Shown: positions 49,886-63,684, counted from the first letter of the stretch. The stretch is DNA of 64,000 bases from Dipetalonema caudispina (GCA_013365325.1 JABVXV010000189.1:56696-120695); one strand, 5' to 3'. Numbers and translations: made by a program. The notes: generated by a model not told the origin, from the letters alone.

Positions 49886-52411
49886 TCATATGTTCCATTC
49901 GAAATCAAGTGCATGAGCAGTTTTTGAAGCAATAACAAAGCAGTAGTGTTCAAGTAGCTGTGAAAGTAGGATCTTCTCGTCCAGTAATTCCAGCTTCTCA
50001 ATTCTGAAAATATGAATGTTATTCTACTTGAGTAGTTCGTAAATAACATAATGTTAGTTTCAACTTTAATAAAAACTATGAAAATTCACTGACCAAATTT
50101 ACAAATGCTACTTAACATGAACGCAATTAGAGAAAAGATTCATATGTATTATATATAAGAGAAAAGATTCATATTATATATAAGATATAACATGGTGCGC
50201 TGAATCTTTATCAGGGAGATCGTAAAGTGCATGTCGTGAAAGAAGTAAACTTCATAAACTCAGAAACCTTTTCACTTGCATATCCGGGATTTCCTTCCCA
50301 TAAATTTCCCACATAGTCTTGACAACAACTTTCTTCCAACCACTGTCGATAAAGCTAAAAAAGTTGTTGTTAAATATGAACAACTTACTAAGTGGATTAT
50401 AACAAGCAAAAAAATGAGAATCTAAAAAAAATAGTATGGAATACAAGTCGCGATAAGAAATAAGAAACAACAAGAACAAATATGACTGCGACAGTATCTT
50501 TTCTTATTACGTGTCAACAACCATTAGGAAATACTAACCGTTTTTTTTGGGCGTCTAAATTTTCACAAGCGGCAAGACCTGGTAAAATTATACCACGTCC
50601 ATAAAGGTTTGATACCATTATTTTGCCAAACGTGTCACCTATATTCACCTGAATTTAAAGTGAAAAATGAAAATTTTGTAGTGTTTTATTTTTCTCCTAA
50701 AAAAAGTAGAGTTCGAATACAAGCTTCCACTTGCAACAATTAAAAACTGCACTTTTTTAAGACTCTAACAGCAACAACAATCATGAATATGCAGTGCTGA
50801 TGCATAGTAATACTGACTAAAGCTCTGATCATGAGCGGAGCTCAACATAGTATCATTGGAAGATGAGAATCTATGAGAACGAGAGATTTATAAAATTAAA
50901 TGCAGATCTAAATTTTGAGGAGAAACAAAACGAGGAAAACAGACCTGCTCGTAATTCAAGAAAAATGCATGCTCAAACCATCCAACACTTGCTGACAAAA
51001 GTGCGTCACTTTGGCTTGTTCCCATGTATACCAGAACGCATTCTGCGATAAAGAGTGTTGGCGCTTTGTAATTCAAATCACAACTGTCAAGCTTTTCCTT
51101 GAATTCATTTAATTGTCTCAAATCCGCACCAACCAAATGGTAGTCACCTGCATGCAGATCTGAATGTTCCACTTCCTTTGCTAAATAAATAACCTGTTGA
51201 AAGAGACAGTAGCGAAAGACACCAATACTAATTTTTATCCGGAAAATATCAGTCTTAATTTTTATCGTTTATCGTCCTCACTGTTCTAAAAAAGTTTTTA
51301 AATAAAAAAATTAAATTTCATATGGTCTGTATCAGTTGTTTGTATATAAGCTTAAATTCAAATTTAGTTTTAGAATTAACATGCCTAAAAAGTAACAATT
51401 ACTTACGCTCCTCTGAAAATACAGAAAGAAGATTAGGTGAGCCAGGCCTTCGCATTTGTCGAATCTTTTTCGCAGTGACTGAACTAAAATCCACTTCAAC
51501 AAACCGATGAAGCTGTTTCCCCTCTTCTTTCAGCCGCCAATATAAAGTATCAAATCCTGCACCAAGATTAATGATTTGACTTTTTTCAGGAAATGCCTAA
51601 AAAAGAAGAGAAATGCTGGAGGAGGCAAGAAAAGAGTATAGTTAATAAATGCTAAAACAGCAAAGGTTAATAAATGTTAAAACACCCTTTCTTCTGTCTT
51701 CTCTTTCGGAACTTTCAGTTTGAAACATACAGTTTTAACTCTGCAAACAAACGTTTTCCCATTTAAAACAACATCAAACCTTCAAAAATGAATCCACGAC
51801 AGCCTTGACTGCGACAATCCTGGCCCAATAACCACGTGAAATTTCAGGATCGCGACGAAGATTACCTTCACAGCCCAATATAAATCGATGGATATATGCA
51901 TCTTTGAAATAATTTAGCTGAAAGTTTCCGCATCGAAGTGAGCATACGTCGTTTCACGCAAATCAATTAACGAACAGTGCAAAGTAACAAATCTGCTTTA
52001 TAAAAATCTTACAATTAAAACTTTATTTAAAACTCCTAAGCCTCTTCATCTGATCCATGTACTTAGCCAAACGATCATTTAAGTTTCGCTTCATTATAGG
52101 AATGAATGGAACTGGCTCTAATGGAGCAATATTTTCGAAAGATTTTGAAAGATTACATTTCCAGGATTATCAAGAAGTTCCTTCTAAAGTTCCAGAACAG
52201 TTTTGAAATCACTTTGCAATTCCAGAAAGTATACATGCAAATAGCTGGAGAAAAGATGTAAAATTACTTTAGATGCTATGTATTTGCATTCAGTAGCATC
52301 ATCGTTTGTTTTCTGTACTGAGTAATCATCTGAGACAGATGTCGTTCTTCGACGAATACCAATTTCCGTCCCCAGATAACCATCTCCAAGCTCTGCTTCT
52401 GGTTCCATCAC
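49886..52411 (-). CDS. lcmt-1: Leucine carboxyl methyltransferase 1 (PP2A methyltransferase)
   Basis: This enzyme methylates the C-terminal leucine of the PP2A catalytic subunit using SAM, which promotes assembly of B-subunit holoenzymes. Seven exons give 340 residues (human LCMT1 has 334): 52411-52268, 51917-51780, 51596-51407, 51180-50945, 50648-50539, 50354-50268 and 50003-49886. Seen: RFILGCEGN, the SAM motif IINLGAGFDTLYWRL, FVEVDF, VGADLRQL, and the signature LFIAECVLVYM, then FLNYEQ and GDTFGKIM. All are family hallmarks in the right order. The C-terminus LLEHYCFVIASK also matches. Two ATGs (52411 and 52408) are in tandem. Nothing suggests a defect. Confidence 0.95.
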
Positions 52412-53646
52412 TTCTTTTATTAAATGTGGAAGGTAATGGAATGGAAATCGTTACAGCTGCAACTCGTTACAATTCCCCAACTGGATATGAAACCTTTGGG
52501 AAACATTATTCCTGCTGTGTTCTAATGAAACAACACTATTATTGGTGAAGCAAAGTGATTGGACATTGATTACGAACATGTCTTAATTAACAAATCGATT
52601 TCTATGTTTGCATTTCATAAGCAGCATAAGGAAGTAGTTAAGAGGTCCTTTTATCACTAGATAGCTTTTATTGTTTTGACACGCTTAACCTTAATTAAAG
52701 GAGTAAATTAAGACAATCAGCCTAACTAAATAATTCCATACTCATTCATGGAGTTGGAAACATAATAATAAAGGGCCATCTTTGCTTGCTAAGTTATCGA
52801 AATCAGTCCTCAATAAGTAGTATTCTTACCTATCATCAAGGATATCCACACAATGCGTCATTTATTTACTATTTCAGGATATTGGGAGATTTCTCTGTGA
52901 CTTCTAAAACATTTATGGCATACAGTCGAGTTCTAAAGCATACAAGTTACCAGCAAACAGATCCAGTATTGCTTTGAGGTTCAACACGTACAGTTATTTG
53001 TTTGCTTCCCTTCTTCAACTAATTACAAGTGAATCTATAGACTTGATATGTTAATGATGAAATGAAAATGAAAAAATTTTGAAGTAAACTCCAAATTTCT
53101 TCATTTTCCACTGAAAGAGTAGTAATAGTAGTGATAATTGTCATCAGAATTAATCGTAAGTAACTGTCATCAGACTCAATAGTAAGAAACAATATCTGAA
53201 GATCGTCTAATTTTTCGAATGCTAAGAGAGGATCTAACAGAAAAAAGAAGTTTTATTCGCCAACAACATTTGATCACTCAACAACGAAAACAAAAAATAA
53301 ATGACTTTTAAAATACGTTTCAGAAATGAACAGCCTAAATAATCGAATTTAATCAATTTTTCAGATAATATACTCAGTGAAAATGTTGTGAGTGGTATCT
53401 CCTAAAATAACATCAAAACAAAACATCATTTTAAAAGGAACTGCAGTATTTCTGCATCTTAACAGTTCGAATGAGTTTATAAAGCGAACATCTGGATTCT
53501 TTTAATTAGCTGAGGTCAAAGATCCATTAAATTCTTTTTAGTTTCATCCACTAAATGTTCTTAATAAAGCATTTAACAAAAACTTTTTTCGAAACAACTA
53601 TAGCTCAATTTAATTGCTTTTCCTGGAGCGCTGGTAAGCAAAAGTA
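52412..53646. other. Spacer between PUS1 and LCMT1
   Basis: These 1.2 kb separate the PUS1 stop from the LCMT1 start on the minus strand. It is AT-rich, with small direct repeats near 53140-53190. It contains no recognisable gene; it should hold the PUS1 3' UTR and the LCMT1 promoter or trans-splice region. Confidence 0.5.
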
Positions 53647-56600
53647 TCAGGATTCCCCACAGTGCAATGTTCTTTTTGTAGCAGTATCCGCAACAGTTAT
53701 AGTGTCTGTGGGACTTTCTTCTGAATTTTCTCCTAACTGTAAATCTGAATCCTTCTTCATCAGTTCTGCTACATCATCTCTTCGTTCATTGCTTGTTTCA
53801 TTGAAAACCTGAATTTGCACCTCCTTTCGCATTTCCTTTAATTCTTCATTTGCAATCTGAAAATAAAATATTTACTGGACAAAAAAGACTTTGCAATACA
53901 TTTTATGATTTCAAGTGACAAACCTCAACTTTTTATTAGGCTGCACATCCCAATTAAAAGATTTTTTTTTTTCTTAAATACCAAGCGATAAGTGGGCTAT
54001 TTCGAAGAGTAGTAATTACGAAAGTGAAGTGGTATTAGAATAATTTATGTCAAAGAATACAAAAAGTTTGTAACGCTTAACTACGTTACCTCACCTAACC
54101 CTTCATTGATTCATCAAAGCACATAAACAAACTGACATATGCACGATAGGAAGCTAGTCCTAACGGTGATCTTTCCATTGATTGCCTTGTAATTTTAGGT
54201 ATCGTTATATCGTGCCTTATTAAGGTGGTTAACCATAAAAACATCCTGAAAGTTGGGATGGAATTTTTCGAAGTCAATAAAGACTCAACTTCATCATAAC
54301 TGCACATACAAATGTTAAATTTCTTTTAATTTCATTACCATACATTTTTTAAAGACTTTTTAAAAATTCTGATACTTTACAAACTTGAAAAACAGTGAAT
54401 CTGCGGACAGTGGATTGGGAACTGCATAGATGATTAAAATACTATTATTTGTTATACTACGTCACGAGGTTGTCCAATAATCACACATCGGAGAAATTTT
54501 CATAGTAATAGGCAGTAAATCTAACGCAACGCAAACTTACAAATTCCAAGATGATGATTTGATACGAAAAACAATTTTCGTTGAGAGAAAAAAAAAAAAA
54601 AAACCAACGAATGAGTGGCAAGCTCCTGACGGTAAATTTCTGCAATTATGTAAAGTTGTCGAAATTCGTCAGCCTTAGCTTCAGTTTCTTCACCCCAATT
54701 ATTCAACGCCTGGTGTGTTTTCTCATACCACTTGTCATATCTTTCGTAGTGTACCTTGTCTAATACCAAACCCAGACCAGGTGCCTTTGGCACATCCATC
54801 TAAACAAGTAATTTCATTACATAATCCGAAAAAAAGCATGAAGCGCAAATCCTTAATTTTGTTTTTCAAAAATGTTGGCTGAAGTGTTCTTTCTATAAAC
54901 TATCTGTTCTACTGTTTAGATATTTTATCGTATTTTATGTACGAGGCTTTAGCGTTTTTGTTTTGGTAAAGTCTTTATGGACGCAAAAGAACGGCAAGAG
55001 AATCTTGAAATTATTATTTGAATGATATTTTTCACCGAAATCTCTATAAAATTTAAAAAATATTTAACACCAGGCTTTAGCAAGGAATATGATCTGAATG
55101 AATAACTATTTTCGATCGGATTAATTTCATCCATAGACATGTTCTATCATTAAGATTATAAATTCAAGATTTTCTTGCTGCCCATTTGCATTCAGATGAT
55201 AGAAAAAACCTACTCGCCCACTCAGAAATGTATTTTCTATCTCAGTTTTGCCACAGAGTCCCCTGAAAGTTGCCACTATCATTCCTGAAATTGAGACATA
55301 TAGTTATATCCTAAAACATGATAAAAAATTGCTTTGATGGAGTCAAAAATTTACAAATCTTTAAAATAGAAAGTACCGATCATTTTCCGAATCTGGTGTA
55401 GCATAAAACTTTGTCCAGTGATATAAAGAGTGATAAATTCAACCACATCACCCCGGTCTTTATCTTCAACGAGTTGTGTTGGACCACATTTGAAGTCATG
55501 TATATACCGCATGTTGCTTCGATCTTCGTAAATTCTAAAAATACTTTTTAAATACACAAACTGCTGTCCCTAATAAAAATCGAGGGCCTTACAGCATCAC
55601 TGAAATTCTGCATTCCAATTCATGAAAGAAATTTATTGTTAAATTTTACAACCCTTGAAGTAATAGTATTATGATGAGGAAATAATCTAAAAAGGTGAAG
55701 AACCGATATAAATCAAAAGTGATGCATTTTAATTCATAAAAAACTCTATTCTTCTCAGTAACTAATCCTAATGTTTCCCCGATCCTTACCGATGCTCTCA
55801 GCAGAGATCTTCCCAGATGTGTATTTTGGTAACTTCTTCATTTTCTCAACAGCTTCTTTTATAGTTTAAGAACAGCGTCCTTAGAAATAAATACAGTCCA
55901 ATTTTGGACATAAACGTAGCTCATAAAATTCTAAAGTCAACATTTGGTACAGTTATTATTGCTGCAATCTCAAGGTAGAGAAAAATAAAAAAAAATTTAA
56001 AAGACATTTATCGTGTGCTGGAGCTAATTTCTTGAGATAAAAAACTTTTTACCAGCAGCTAAAATATCACATGATCTATATGGATTTTTATTTCGAAGTA
56101 ACTGGTCCAAATATTGTTACAATAATGTAATATTTTCAAATGTTATCCTCAAACGTAGGCTTTCGTCAAACTTTTGATGGAATATCTTTTGGACTTTTTC
56201 AATTATTTCCTTGCTTCAACCATAACATTTGAGAAATTGTAAAATTTATTCTTTACTCGAAAGGATAATTCGAGGGACGAGAGGACATTTCCTGATTATT
56301 CATTTTCAGTGTATACTGATGTAAAACCCTTCCAATTTAATGAAAGATAAAATACCCCAGTTTATGAACATTGATAATATGAAGGTTTGGTATGCAAACT
56401 TCTAACATTAAGTAATCAGAATGCTTTGTGAAGCGACAGAAAATCATTGCACATTCACTTCAGCTTCTCTACGACCAATTTTTGAAGGAATGACAAAGTT
56501 ACTGCGCTTGAGTATTACAGAAAAACTCTATCTCGGTTTAGTCTAATAAGGCGATTTAAATCTTGTGTTGCTGAAGACGGATTCAATTAGCATAAACACA

Positions 56601-59600
56601 ATTCAGAAAGAGAATGCATACGACCCACTTCATAATTCACAACAAATGATGATTAGAGTGCGATTTTCTAAGAAGTTATCAATAAAAATAACTGAAACTT
56701 CCGACGGTTCTATATTTCTACTTGAAGTAAATACCGAAGAGAGATGTTTAATGTTTGTTGGGAAGCTGACCACGATATTTAAAATTACTACAAACACTCA
56801 TTTTCTTTAATTACATTTGCATTACAGCAAGATTCGGATATGTAAAAATGCTTAACAGTTAATTTTTTTTTTACATATACTATAGATGCTTTATACGGAT
56901 TCATTTTTATTCAATTTCACTTGGCACTATGCTTTGAAAATTTGGATTGGATGCATCAGTTGAAAGGAGAATGGGGATACTGTAGTGTCATAGTTTTTTT
57001 GCGACCACATACTATCGACAGCCAATTGGCAGTTGAATGAAACAAAATTACTTTTTACAGCTAAGAACATATTTTAAGATTCTACTGCGCGCGTGCGCCG
57101 AACACACAGTCGTGTTAGAATTAGAGAACATCTAGTAAATTATTTATGTTGACCGATGAATTAAAAACTCGCCTTCCAGAAGTATAATTGAAAAAATTGT
57201 GCGTCCCTTTGTAGAATGCAAGTAAGTCATTCAATTCAGCAATAGACGTTTCGCTCATGCGGAAAGCACTGGTTGTCAACTGGAATTAGATGCAATATTT
57301 CACCAAAAGTAATACTTTTCTTATTTTAAAAGATCTTTTTTCACAGTGTTTCCTCGCAATCCATTTAAAAAAAGGAAATGAAACTTGAATATGTGATGCG
57401 AGAAATAGCATAGTACCTCATCTGCTTTGGCGAATGCATAAGTCGGTAAGGTGTAAGAATAAGTTCGTTTATCACAATTTTTATGAGCTTTGAAGGACCG
57501 AATTGCACGTCTGGAAATATGAATTTATTGAAATTTTCTATGAAATATCAAAAAAGTTTTTCTTTATATCATGAATCCTGTTTAAAAAACAACTTATCAG
57601 TATAATTATAGATCAAAAGACAGGAATTATGACTAAGCACTAATGTAGTAGAATATTAGTTCACTCTCACAGAACAACCAAGAAGCGAGAATGAAAAATA
57701 GCTTGCCTAATACCCAAAACTCGAATTTCCTCAGGTAAATGTGCGTTCAATTTATCACTGGCTGTTTTTAAAAAATATTCGTGATTCTCTGGTGCTAATC
57801 GCATCGAGCACATCTAAATTTAAAAAAAAAAAAACAAAGAATCCCAAGTTGCCATAATCGACAAAATTCAGTATTTATTTAAAAAAACAAACAAGAAAAC
57901 TATTTGAAATGAACCTGTCGGGCTGCAGATACGGAACGATCTGTTCTAGCAGCTCTCTGAAATGCAAAACGAACTGGACTAAGAATATCATCCTCAGAGA
58001 TGTATCCGCATTCAGCCATCGCTTTGAACAATTCACCCTCAACTGTGGGAAAATCTTTTTGCACCTGCAAATCTTTTTGCATTCTGTGCTGATCCATAAC
58101 ATATGAACTGCCATATTCAAGTGTAACAAAAAAGAAACATAAGTTCGAGTAATAATCGAGAGACGGCGTAAGATTGCTAAGACTCAAAGATTTTTCATTA
58201 CCAATGATCATAACATCTAATAAATTCTGGCTATTCTGGAGGCCCGAAATTAATTTTCCATATCTTCTATCTTATACTAGTGATATCAAATTTGGTCACT
58301 TTATGGAAAGTTGAACAATATGATTAATAGTGTGTTAACTTCCACAACTTTCAGTTCATAAAATATACATAATATCCCGGTTTGGATCAATACAGAGTGA
58401 GAAAGTAAAAACTGAACTATTTCAAATTAGAGAGTTAAAGGTTATAAAAATCATTTGTTGCAGTCACTAAATGTAGAGATAGCCACAAATAGCCAACTGT
58501 AAGCTTCCTACAATTAAGTCTGATTTATATTAGCATGAGATTGTGAGCATAAATTACACAAAAGGCAAAACAAAAAAAAGAAATGAGTTTTTAACAACTG
58601 TTCAAGCGCGAACCATGAATTGAAAAAGGGAGAGTTTGCTAATGTTTATGTATAAAATCAGATGGTTCCAAGGCGTAAGCAGTAAAAAACTCGTGCTTAA
58701 AAATTCGCTGTGTCCTGGTCTCTTACTTTTGTAGAAAGTAAGTCGTCAACTCTTTGATCCACGTCAAAAATTGTGGAGGGTAGGTTACCAAATAATTTTA
58801 TTTGGAACAAAATAAAACAGAGACAATCACAATAAAATTACTGAAGAAAGAAGACAATCTTCAACATGGTATATATCTTATTTACAAAAAAGTAGGCTTT
58901 TTCAAAAACATACTTCATTCCATTTAAAAGGAAATCAATGGGTGCCGAGCGTTTCTATCCTCAAAAACTGTGGACTACCGGAAAGAACAATACTTCCTAC
59001 AGTCATTGTGCATATTAAGGATTGGAAAATTACGCAAAATTCAAATGGGAATAAAGCAGCCTCAGAAGGCTATTAATGTCTTTACCTGCATACCATTGTA
59101 TTTCTTGCCTTGATATGCTAACAACAATGCGTACGAATATTCTTTTCTTCTGCTCTTTCTTACAGGTTCACCTATAAATATTTTTTCTTTAAGTAGTTTG
59201 TCTTCAAGTAGTTTGTCATATTAAATCAAGGAATTACAAACTGGTTCATAAATAAATTAGTTTTTAAACACGTAGTGCTTGAAATTATTATTTATAAAAA
59301 ACACAGTCCCAAAAAATAACGATGAGAAATACTAAGTTAAAAACTGAAAATCCTAACAAAGGACACGAAAATGACCAAAAAATTTTCAGTATTCCGTATG
59401 TAAAACCAAGAATTAATGAAAATTCTAAAACATTTTCTTAGACTAAAGAACTTCAGATAAATAGCCCTAAGAAATAACAATGATTGTTAACCTCGCTAAT
59501 TCATACCAGAAATTAAACTGAAATTAGAAAGAAATCGACAAATTTCGAAAACAGCATAAAAAACTAGCCATCACTGGCAGAACCTGATGGCGCAAAGGTA

Positions 59601-59677
59601 TCCATCCAAATATCTTTCACCGTTTGTTTTGTTTTCCTTAGCACACTATGCACGAAACCACCGACATTTCTTAACAT
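53647..59677 (-). CDS. pus-1: tRNA pseudouridine synthase, PUS1/TruA family
   Basis: PUS1 converts uridine to pseudouridine in tRNAs and some mRNAs. Eleven exons give 458 residues: 59677-59584, 59171-59086, 58064-57915, 57813-57707, 57510-57417, 57279-57173, 55534-55377, 55284-55214, 54799-54609, 54245-54137 and 53856-53647. Seen: LLAYQGKKYNGMQ; the catalytic-Asp motif FQRAARTDRSVSA (usual RTDKGVSA, so Gly is Ser here); HLPEEIRVLGIRR; KRTYSYTLPTYAF; YKGTHNF; GQSFMLHQIRKMIG; DVPKAPGLGLVLDKVHYE. The last exon is charged and disordered, ending in ADTATKRTLHCGES. Phase requires GC donors after exons 4 and 6. The exon 9 and 10 donors (GTTGGT, GTCAGT) are less certain. Confidence 0.93.
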
Positions 59678-60611
59678 GAAACCTGCAGATGAGCATATCA
59701 ATAGTGCTGATAAAGAATTGGCAACGCTCTTCTCGGACTCCAAAAAATTTCTCTAGCGCAAATATAAAATAATTTGAATCTATTTCCTCTTTGCAATTAA
59801 TCTTTGGAAAGCACTATTGGAATCATTTTAATATCCTGAACTGCGACTCAAAAGAGTTGGTTAAATCGCTTTACAAAATTATAGCTCAACTGACATCAAG
59901 TTCTCTTGCCTATCTCTGCTTCCTCCCCTTCACACCTTTCCACATTTCCTGTAAACGCTTAATAAAATCTGTCCCACCAAACTGGTATTAGTAATTTAAA
60001 ACGTTAGCTTTATTTCCCACTTCAACTGTTAAAACATTAGGAATAAACTGGTTTAGTTGTCAAGACATACTAAATATAATAAAGATAAGAAAAATTAACT
60101 AATGAAGTATGTCAAACACACACACAGTAGCGTACGGAGAAGAATGCCAATAAATAAACAAAGTAGTTATTGGAATACACTTGGAAGTAGTAATAGGATC
60201 CTTGCAAACATCGAAACGGGACAAAAACCATCGGAGCAGATTAAGCAAAGTGCAGACAAGACTGTGGAAAAAGTTTTATGCGAATTACAGAGTAAGTATA
60301 TGGAAAGAATTTTACAAAGGCAATAACATCATGTTTTTAATTACCAATAAAAACTACAAGTATAAAATAAATTAAATAAACTAGTGAGCATTTTCGTTAG
60401 AACAGTACAAAAAATGCCTTCAGGAGCTAAATGCGAGGGATAAAGTGATATGAAAATGAAATCGGAAATAACCTCTGTCCTCAAATAATTATATGTACAT
60501 ACTATATCAGCCGAAACATGATAATTAATGCCTTAACAGGAAAAATATTGCTAAATAAATCTGTTCTAACGACTCTCCCAGATCAAATTATATCTCATAC
60601 TCTTTAATGTA
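59678..60611. other. Spacer between hnRNP H/F and PUS1
   Basis: About 0.93 kb separates the hnRNP H/F stop from the PUS1 start. A + strand ORF (ATG 60144 to 60326) encodes a hydrophilic 60-residue peptide with no recognised family. A direct repeat (AAGTAGTTTGTC) lies further down, near 59190-59215 within PUS1 intron 2. Confidence 0.4.
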
Positions 60612-63600
60612 TCACCAAGTTGTACGTGTTGGTTCACCCCAATCACGGCCATATTTTGACTGACGACCTTCATACTGATCGTTGTAGTACTGCAAGAAGT
60701 TCATGAAAAGCAGTGCATGCTATGATAAAATTAAACAGTACTAAAGACTAATAACAACGTAAAAAAGACTCGCCATTTGTGATTTACTTGGGTTAAATCA
60801 TGAAATTCTGATAAAATCGATAAAATTGTTAAAACAAATTTCGCCATGAATTCAAATTCTGATATAGTAAACGATCAATGAAAACCAAAAAGAAGTCTCA
60901 GAAAGCTCACCTGCTGTCCACCAACCCCACTTGCATAAGCAGTTTCTTCATCTAAAAAAAATGGAAAATTTTAACGGGCAGAATATTGCGATAATTTTTG
61001 TTTGTTTGTTCTTTAAAGAAATGAAAAACGAAGATTCGTTCCTTAATAACAATTTCCGATGCTGAAAGAATAAAAGATATACCAATAATTATAACTACTG
61101 GAGTACTAATCAAGATTTAAGATTTCCTAAACAACGGTATCGACAGAATTCTCATGGAGAAGTATCTAATTTACATGACTTTACATGACAATGTAAAAAA
61201 AGACAGATGATGAGAGAATACGAATAACATGAAACAAGTTGTCTGCTGTATAACAGTATCTTTCTTCAGTGCATTTTCAACAAGTCTGCTAATATTCTTG
61301 TTAAATGCCTAGATACATTTAAACGGAAAAGGACTATTTGCAAAAAGGCAAGGAAGATGAATTCCCGCATAGACGTAAAGTACAAGAAATAGTTCTTGAA
61401 TGGAAGATAAAATAACAAGTTCCACAAGTGTGTTTCTACTCTACGAATGAAATTTATAGCAGGTGACAGAAATATTACCCTCAGCAAAAGAGCTGTACAG
61501 TGGACGTGGCGCTGTTGTTAGGCGAGTGGGCGCTCCACTTACTGTACGGAATGTTACTGTTTTAATTGGATGAGGGATATTTGTTGCTGGAAATAATTCG
61601 ATGTATCTGAAAAAAAAAAAAGAAAAAAGAATGGCATCATTAAGTTAATAGATAGAAATAAAAAATCGAAACCCAAAAAATCAAAACGGGAAATCTAACA
61701 CAAATAAATCGTTTCAAAAAAATATTATGAGCATACAAAGAACCGAAAACAGCTCGGTCCTCAATGCAGTGCCCTGTATTTGATTCTTTCTTTGGTCAGT
61801 GGAGTGCAACCGCATGCCAAGCACAGCTATTTGGACAAGACCAACAACACTGAAGGACTTATGCAGAATAAAATAAAACTGCAAACGTTTAAGATATCGA
61901 GCAAAAAAGTATCTGTAAGAGCGGTTATATTGAGACTAAAGGAGTCGTAGTAAAACTGCCTTGATTTCAGGAGCATCATTGTGTGTAATTTTTTTTTAGC
62001 ATTTTATGAGAAGACTTGTGTCGTTCTTATAATTTCAAATATCGTTGGTGGGAAATGTCCATTGTTCACAATAGATCGAAAGTTTTCACTTTACAGACTG
62101 TAAAGCTTTAAACCCTTGTCTGTTTTAACTATAAATGGATGTCTGAAATCCAGGCATATTGCCAAAATTCCTTTACTTATTTTTATTGTCCCGTGCAACT
62201 GTCCCAAATAAAAGAGAACTGTGTGGGACTGTGCTCGGTACACAACTTCACCTCAACGACACCAAAGGCACCGTATTGAGGGCCGAGCAATTTTCCGCTG
62301 CTCCGTACCTGCCCTTCATCCTTGGTTCACCTTTCCATTCAGTGTTGCTTGATGGTCCTGCTACACTTTCCTTTCCTGCACATTTTTCATTATTTGCTTG
62401 CACTGCTTCTTCGCTTCGCATCTTTTCTATCTCGTTGTCTAGCGTCGTTTCAAGAATTCCATCTGTGTCAGACAATTCCTTCAACTTCATGACAGCTCCC
62501 TCGGACGCTTCAACTTCTTGCAGCTCTTCCTGTAACACAACCACTTTCTGCTGCTGTTCGCTTCTTGTTTTCGCCTTCTCAGAAGCTTCTGCGATATACA
62601 AAACATTTAATGCATGTTTCTCAGTTTTCCTAACAAGCCTCTGCTCAATGTTTGCTTGTTCCTTTGTCTTTCTTACATTCTGCTGTTCTACCTCTTCTTC
62701 CTGGAAAATTTCTACTTTTTCCTCGGCTGCGCTTTTATCCAACGCTATCCCAAAATTTTTTGATGAAATTGCATCTTCTTTACCAGTATTTTCTTCCAAA
62801 AATTCCTCTTCCATTTCTCGTTCAAAATCCTCCAAGGTAGTTTCGTCTTCTTGCATATTTTCAGCGCTTTCTTGCGATATTTTTCCTTTTTTCCAACGTC
62901 TGTACTCTACAAAATCCTTTTTCATCTGCGTTCGTATTTGTTTGCATAAGGCAGCATATTCATCGTTCATTTGATTATCCTTCTTCATTGCTCTCCTTTT
63001 TCGTAACAACATTTTTGTGCCTTCAGAAATTCTCGTACGTTTTCGCTTTTTAATTCTAAAAAAGTAGTTACTGATACAAATACATTCGAAGATTTTTGGA
63101 ATCTTCTCGCTGATTATTTGAAATGATTTTTCATCCTCGTTCCAAAAACAGCGTATCCATGGAAAGCGGCCAGGCACTTCACTCCATCATAAAATCTTGT
63201 TATTCGAACTGACTAATGATATCCTGATCTACGTAGTCAGCGTTTATTTCTCAAATTTGAGCTCAAGGCAACGACCATTTGATGCTGTTCAACAAGCGCA
63301 CTTTTCATGTAATTTGCATATCCCTCGTTCTTGTCCAATCGCAAAGCAATGTGGAAGCCAAAATTTGATTAAAGAGGTGCCTCTTACCCTGGCACATGAT
63401 TTACGGTGAATATACAGCCAGGCAGAGACCATTTAAAAGCAGTCCTGAAAATTCATAGCATCAGCAACCAAAGTTCATGGTAAAAATGTTCTTCATCGGT
63501 TACCTCGTGCCCATATTGTTTTTGTTACGTGATAATGCCTCTCGTGCTTCCGCCATTGTTGAAAAAGTTACCAGTGCATCACCCGAAAGACGGCGCTCTT

Positions 63601-63684
63601 CGTTATAACCAAGCTTAATTTCAACGCAGTTTAGCGGTCGGAAAAATTCTTCAATATCGAGTGTAGTAACACTGTATGGTAAAC
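60612..63684 (-). CDS. hrpf-1: hnRNP H/F-family RNA-binding protein, C-terminal exons (5' end outside the window)
   Basis: hnRNP H/F proteins bind G-tracts through quasi-RRMs and regulate splicing and polyadenylation. Exons in phase: 63684-63504, 61606-61479, 60951-60911 and 60689-60612. The first encodes a qRRM almost identical to the family: GLPYSVTTLDIEEFFRPL, NCVEIKLGYNEERRLSGDA, then AREALSRNKNNMG. It continues across the intron as RYIELFPAT, the standard end of an hnRNP H RRM. The tail is Gly/Tyr/Arg-containing and ends GRDWGEPTRTTW. Earlier exons are beyond the TAA repeat at the window edge. The 1.9-kb intron between the first two exons contains a LINE-like ORF. The symbol is by analogy with C. 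elegans hrpf-1. Confidence 0.88.
62248..63055 (-). CDS. Intronic ORF with LINE-linker-like start and coiled-coil tail
   Basis: Open frame from a TTTTTTAG acceptor-like site at 63056-63057 (first ATG 63012) to the stop at 62248. The first 60 residues, RISEGTKMLLRKRRAMKK and NDEYAALCKQIRTQMKKDF, follow the pattern of the stretch between the endonuclease and reverse transcriptase domains of LINE elements. No endonuclease or RT catalytic motif is present nearby. The rest is Glu/Lys/Gln-rich and should form a long coiled coil. It may be a retrotransposon fragment, a chimeric gene or a domesticated piece. It sits on the sense strand inside an intron of the hnRNP H/F gene. Confidence 0.5.

Larger units (their letters stand above)
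45941..63684 (-). other. Four-gene minus-strand cluster, candidate operon
   Basis: hnRNP H/F, PUS1, LCMT1 and the methyltransferase-like gene are collinear with gaps of 934, 1,235 and 979 bp between stop and next start. C. elegans operons usually have about 100-bp gaps, but filarial operons are reported to be looser. No SL2-type element was identified, so operon status is inference. Confidence 0.4.

Noticed and set aside
62159..62974. Long + strand ORF (271 aa)
   Set aside because: It is the antisense of the charged coiled-coil ORF on the minus strand; its Ser/Phe/Cys-rich product is a typical shadow translation.
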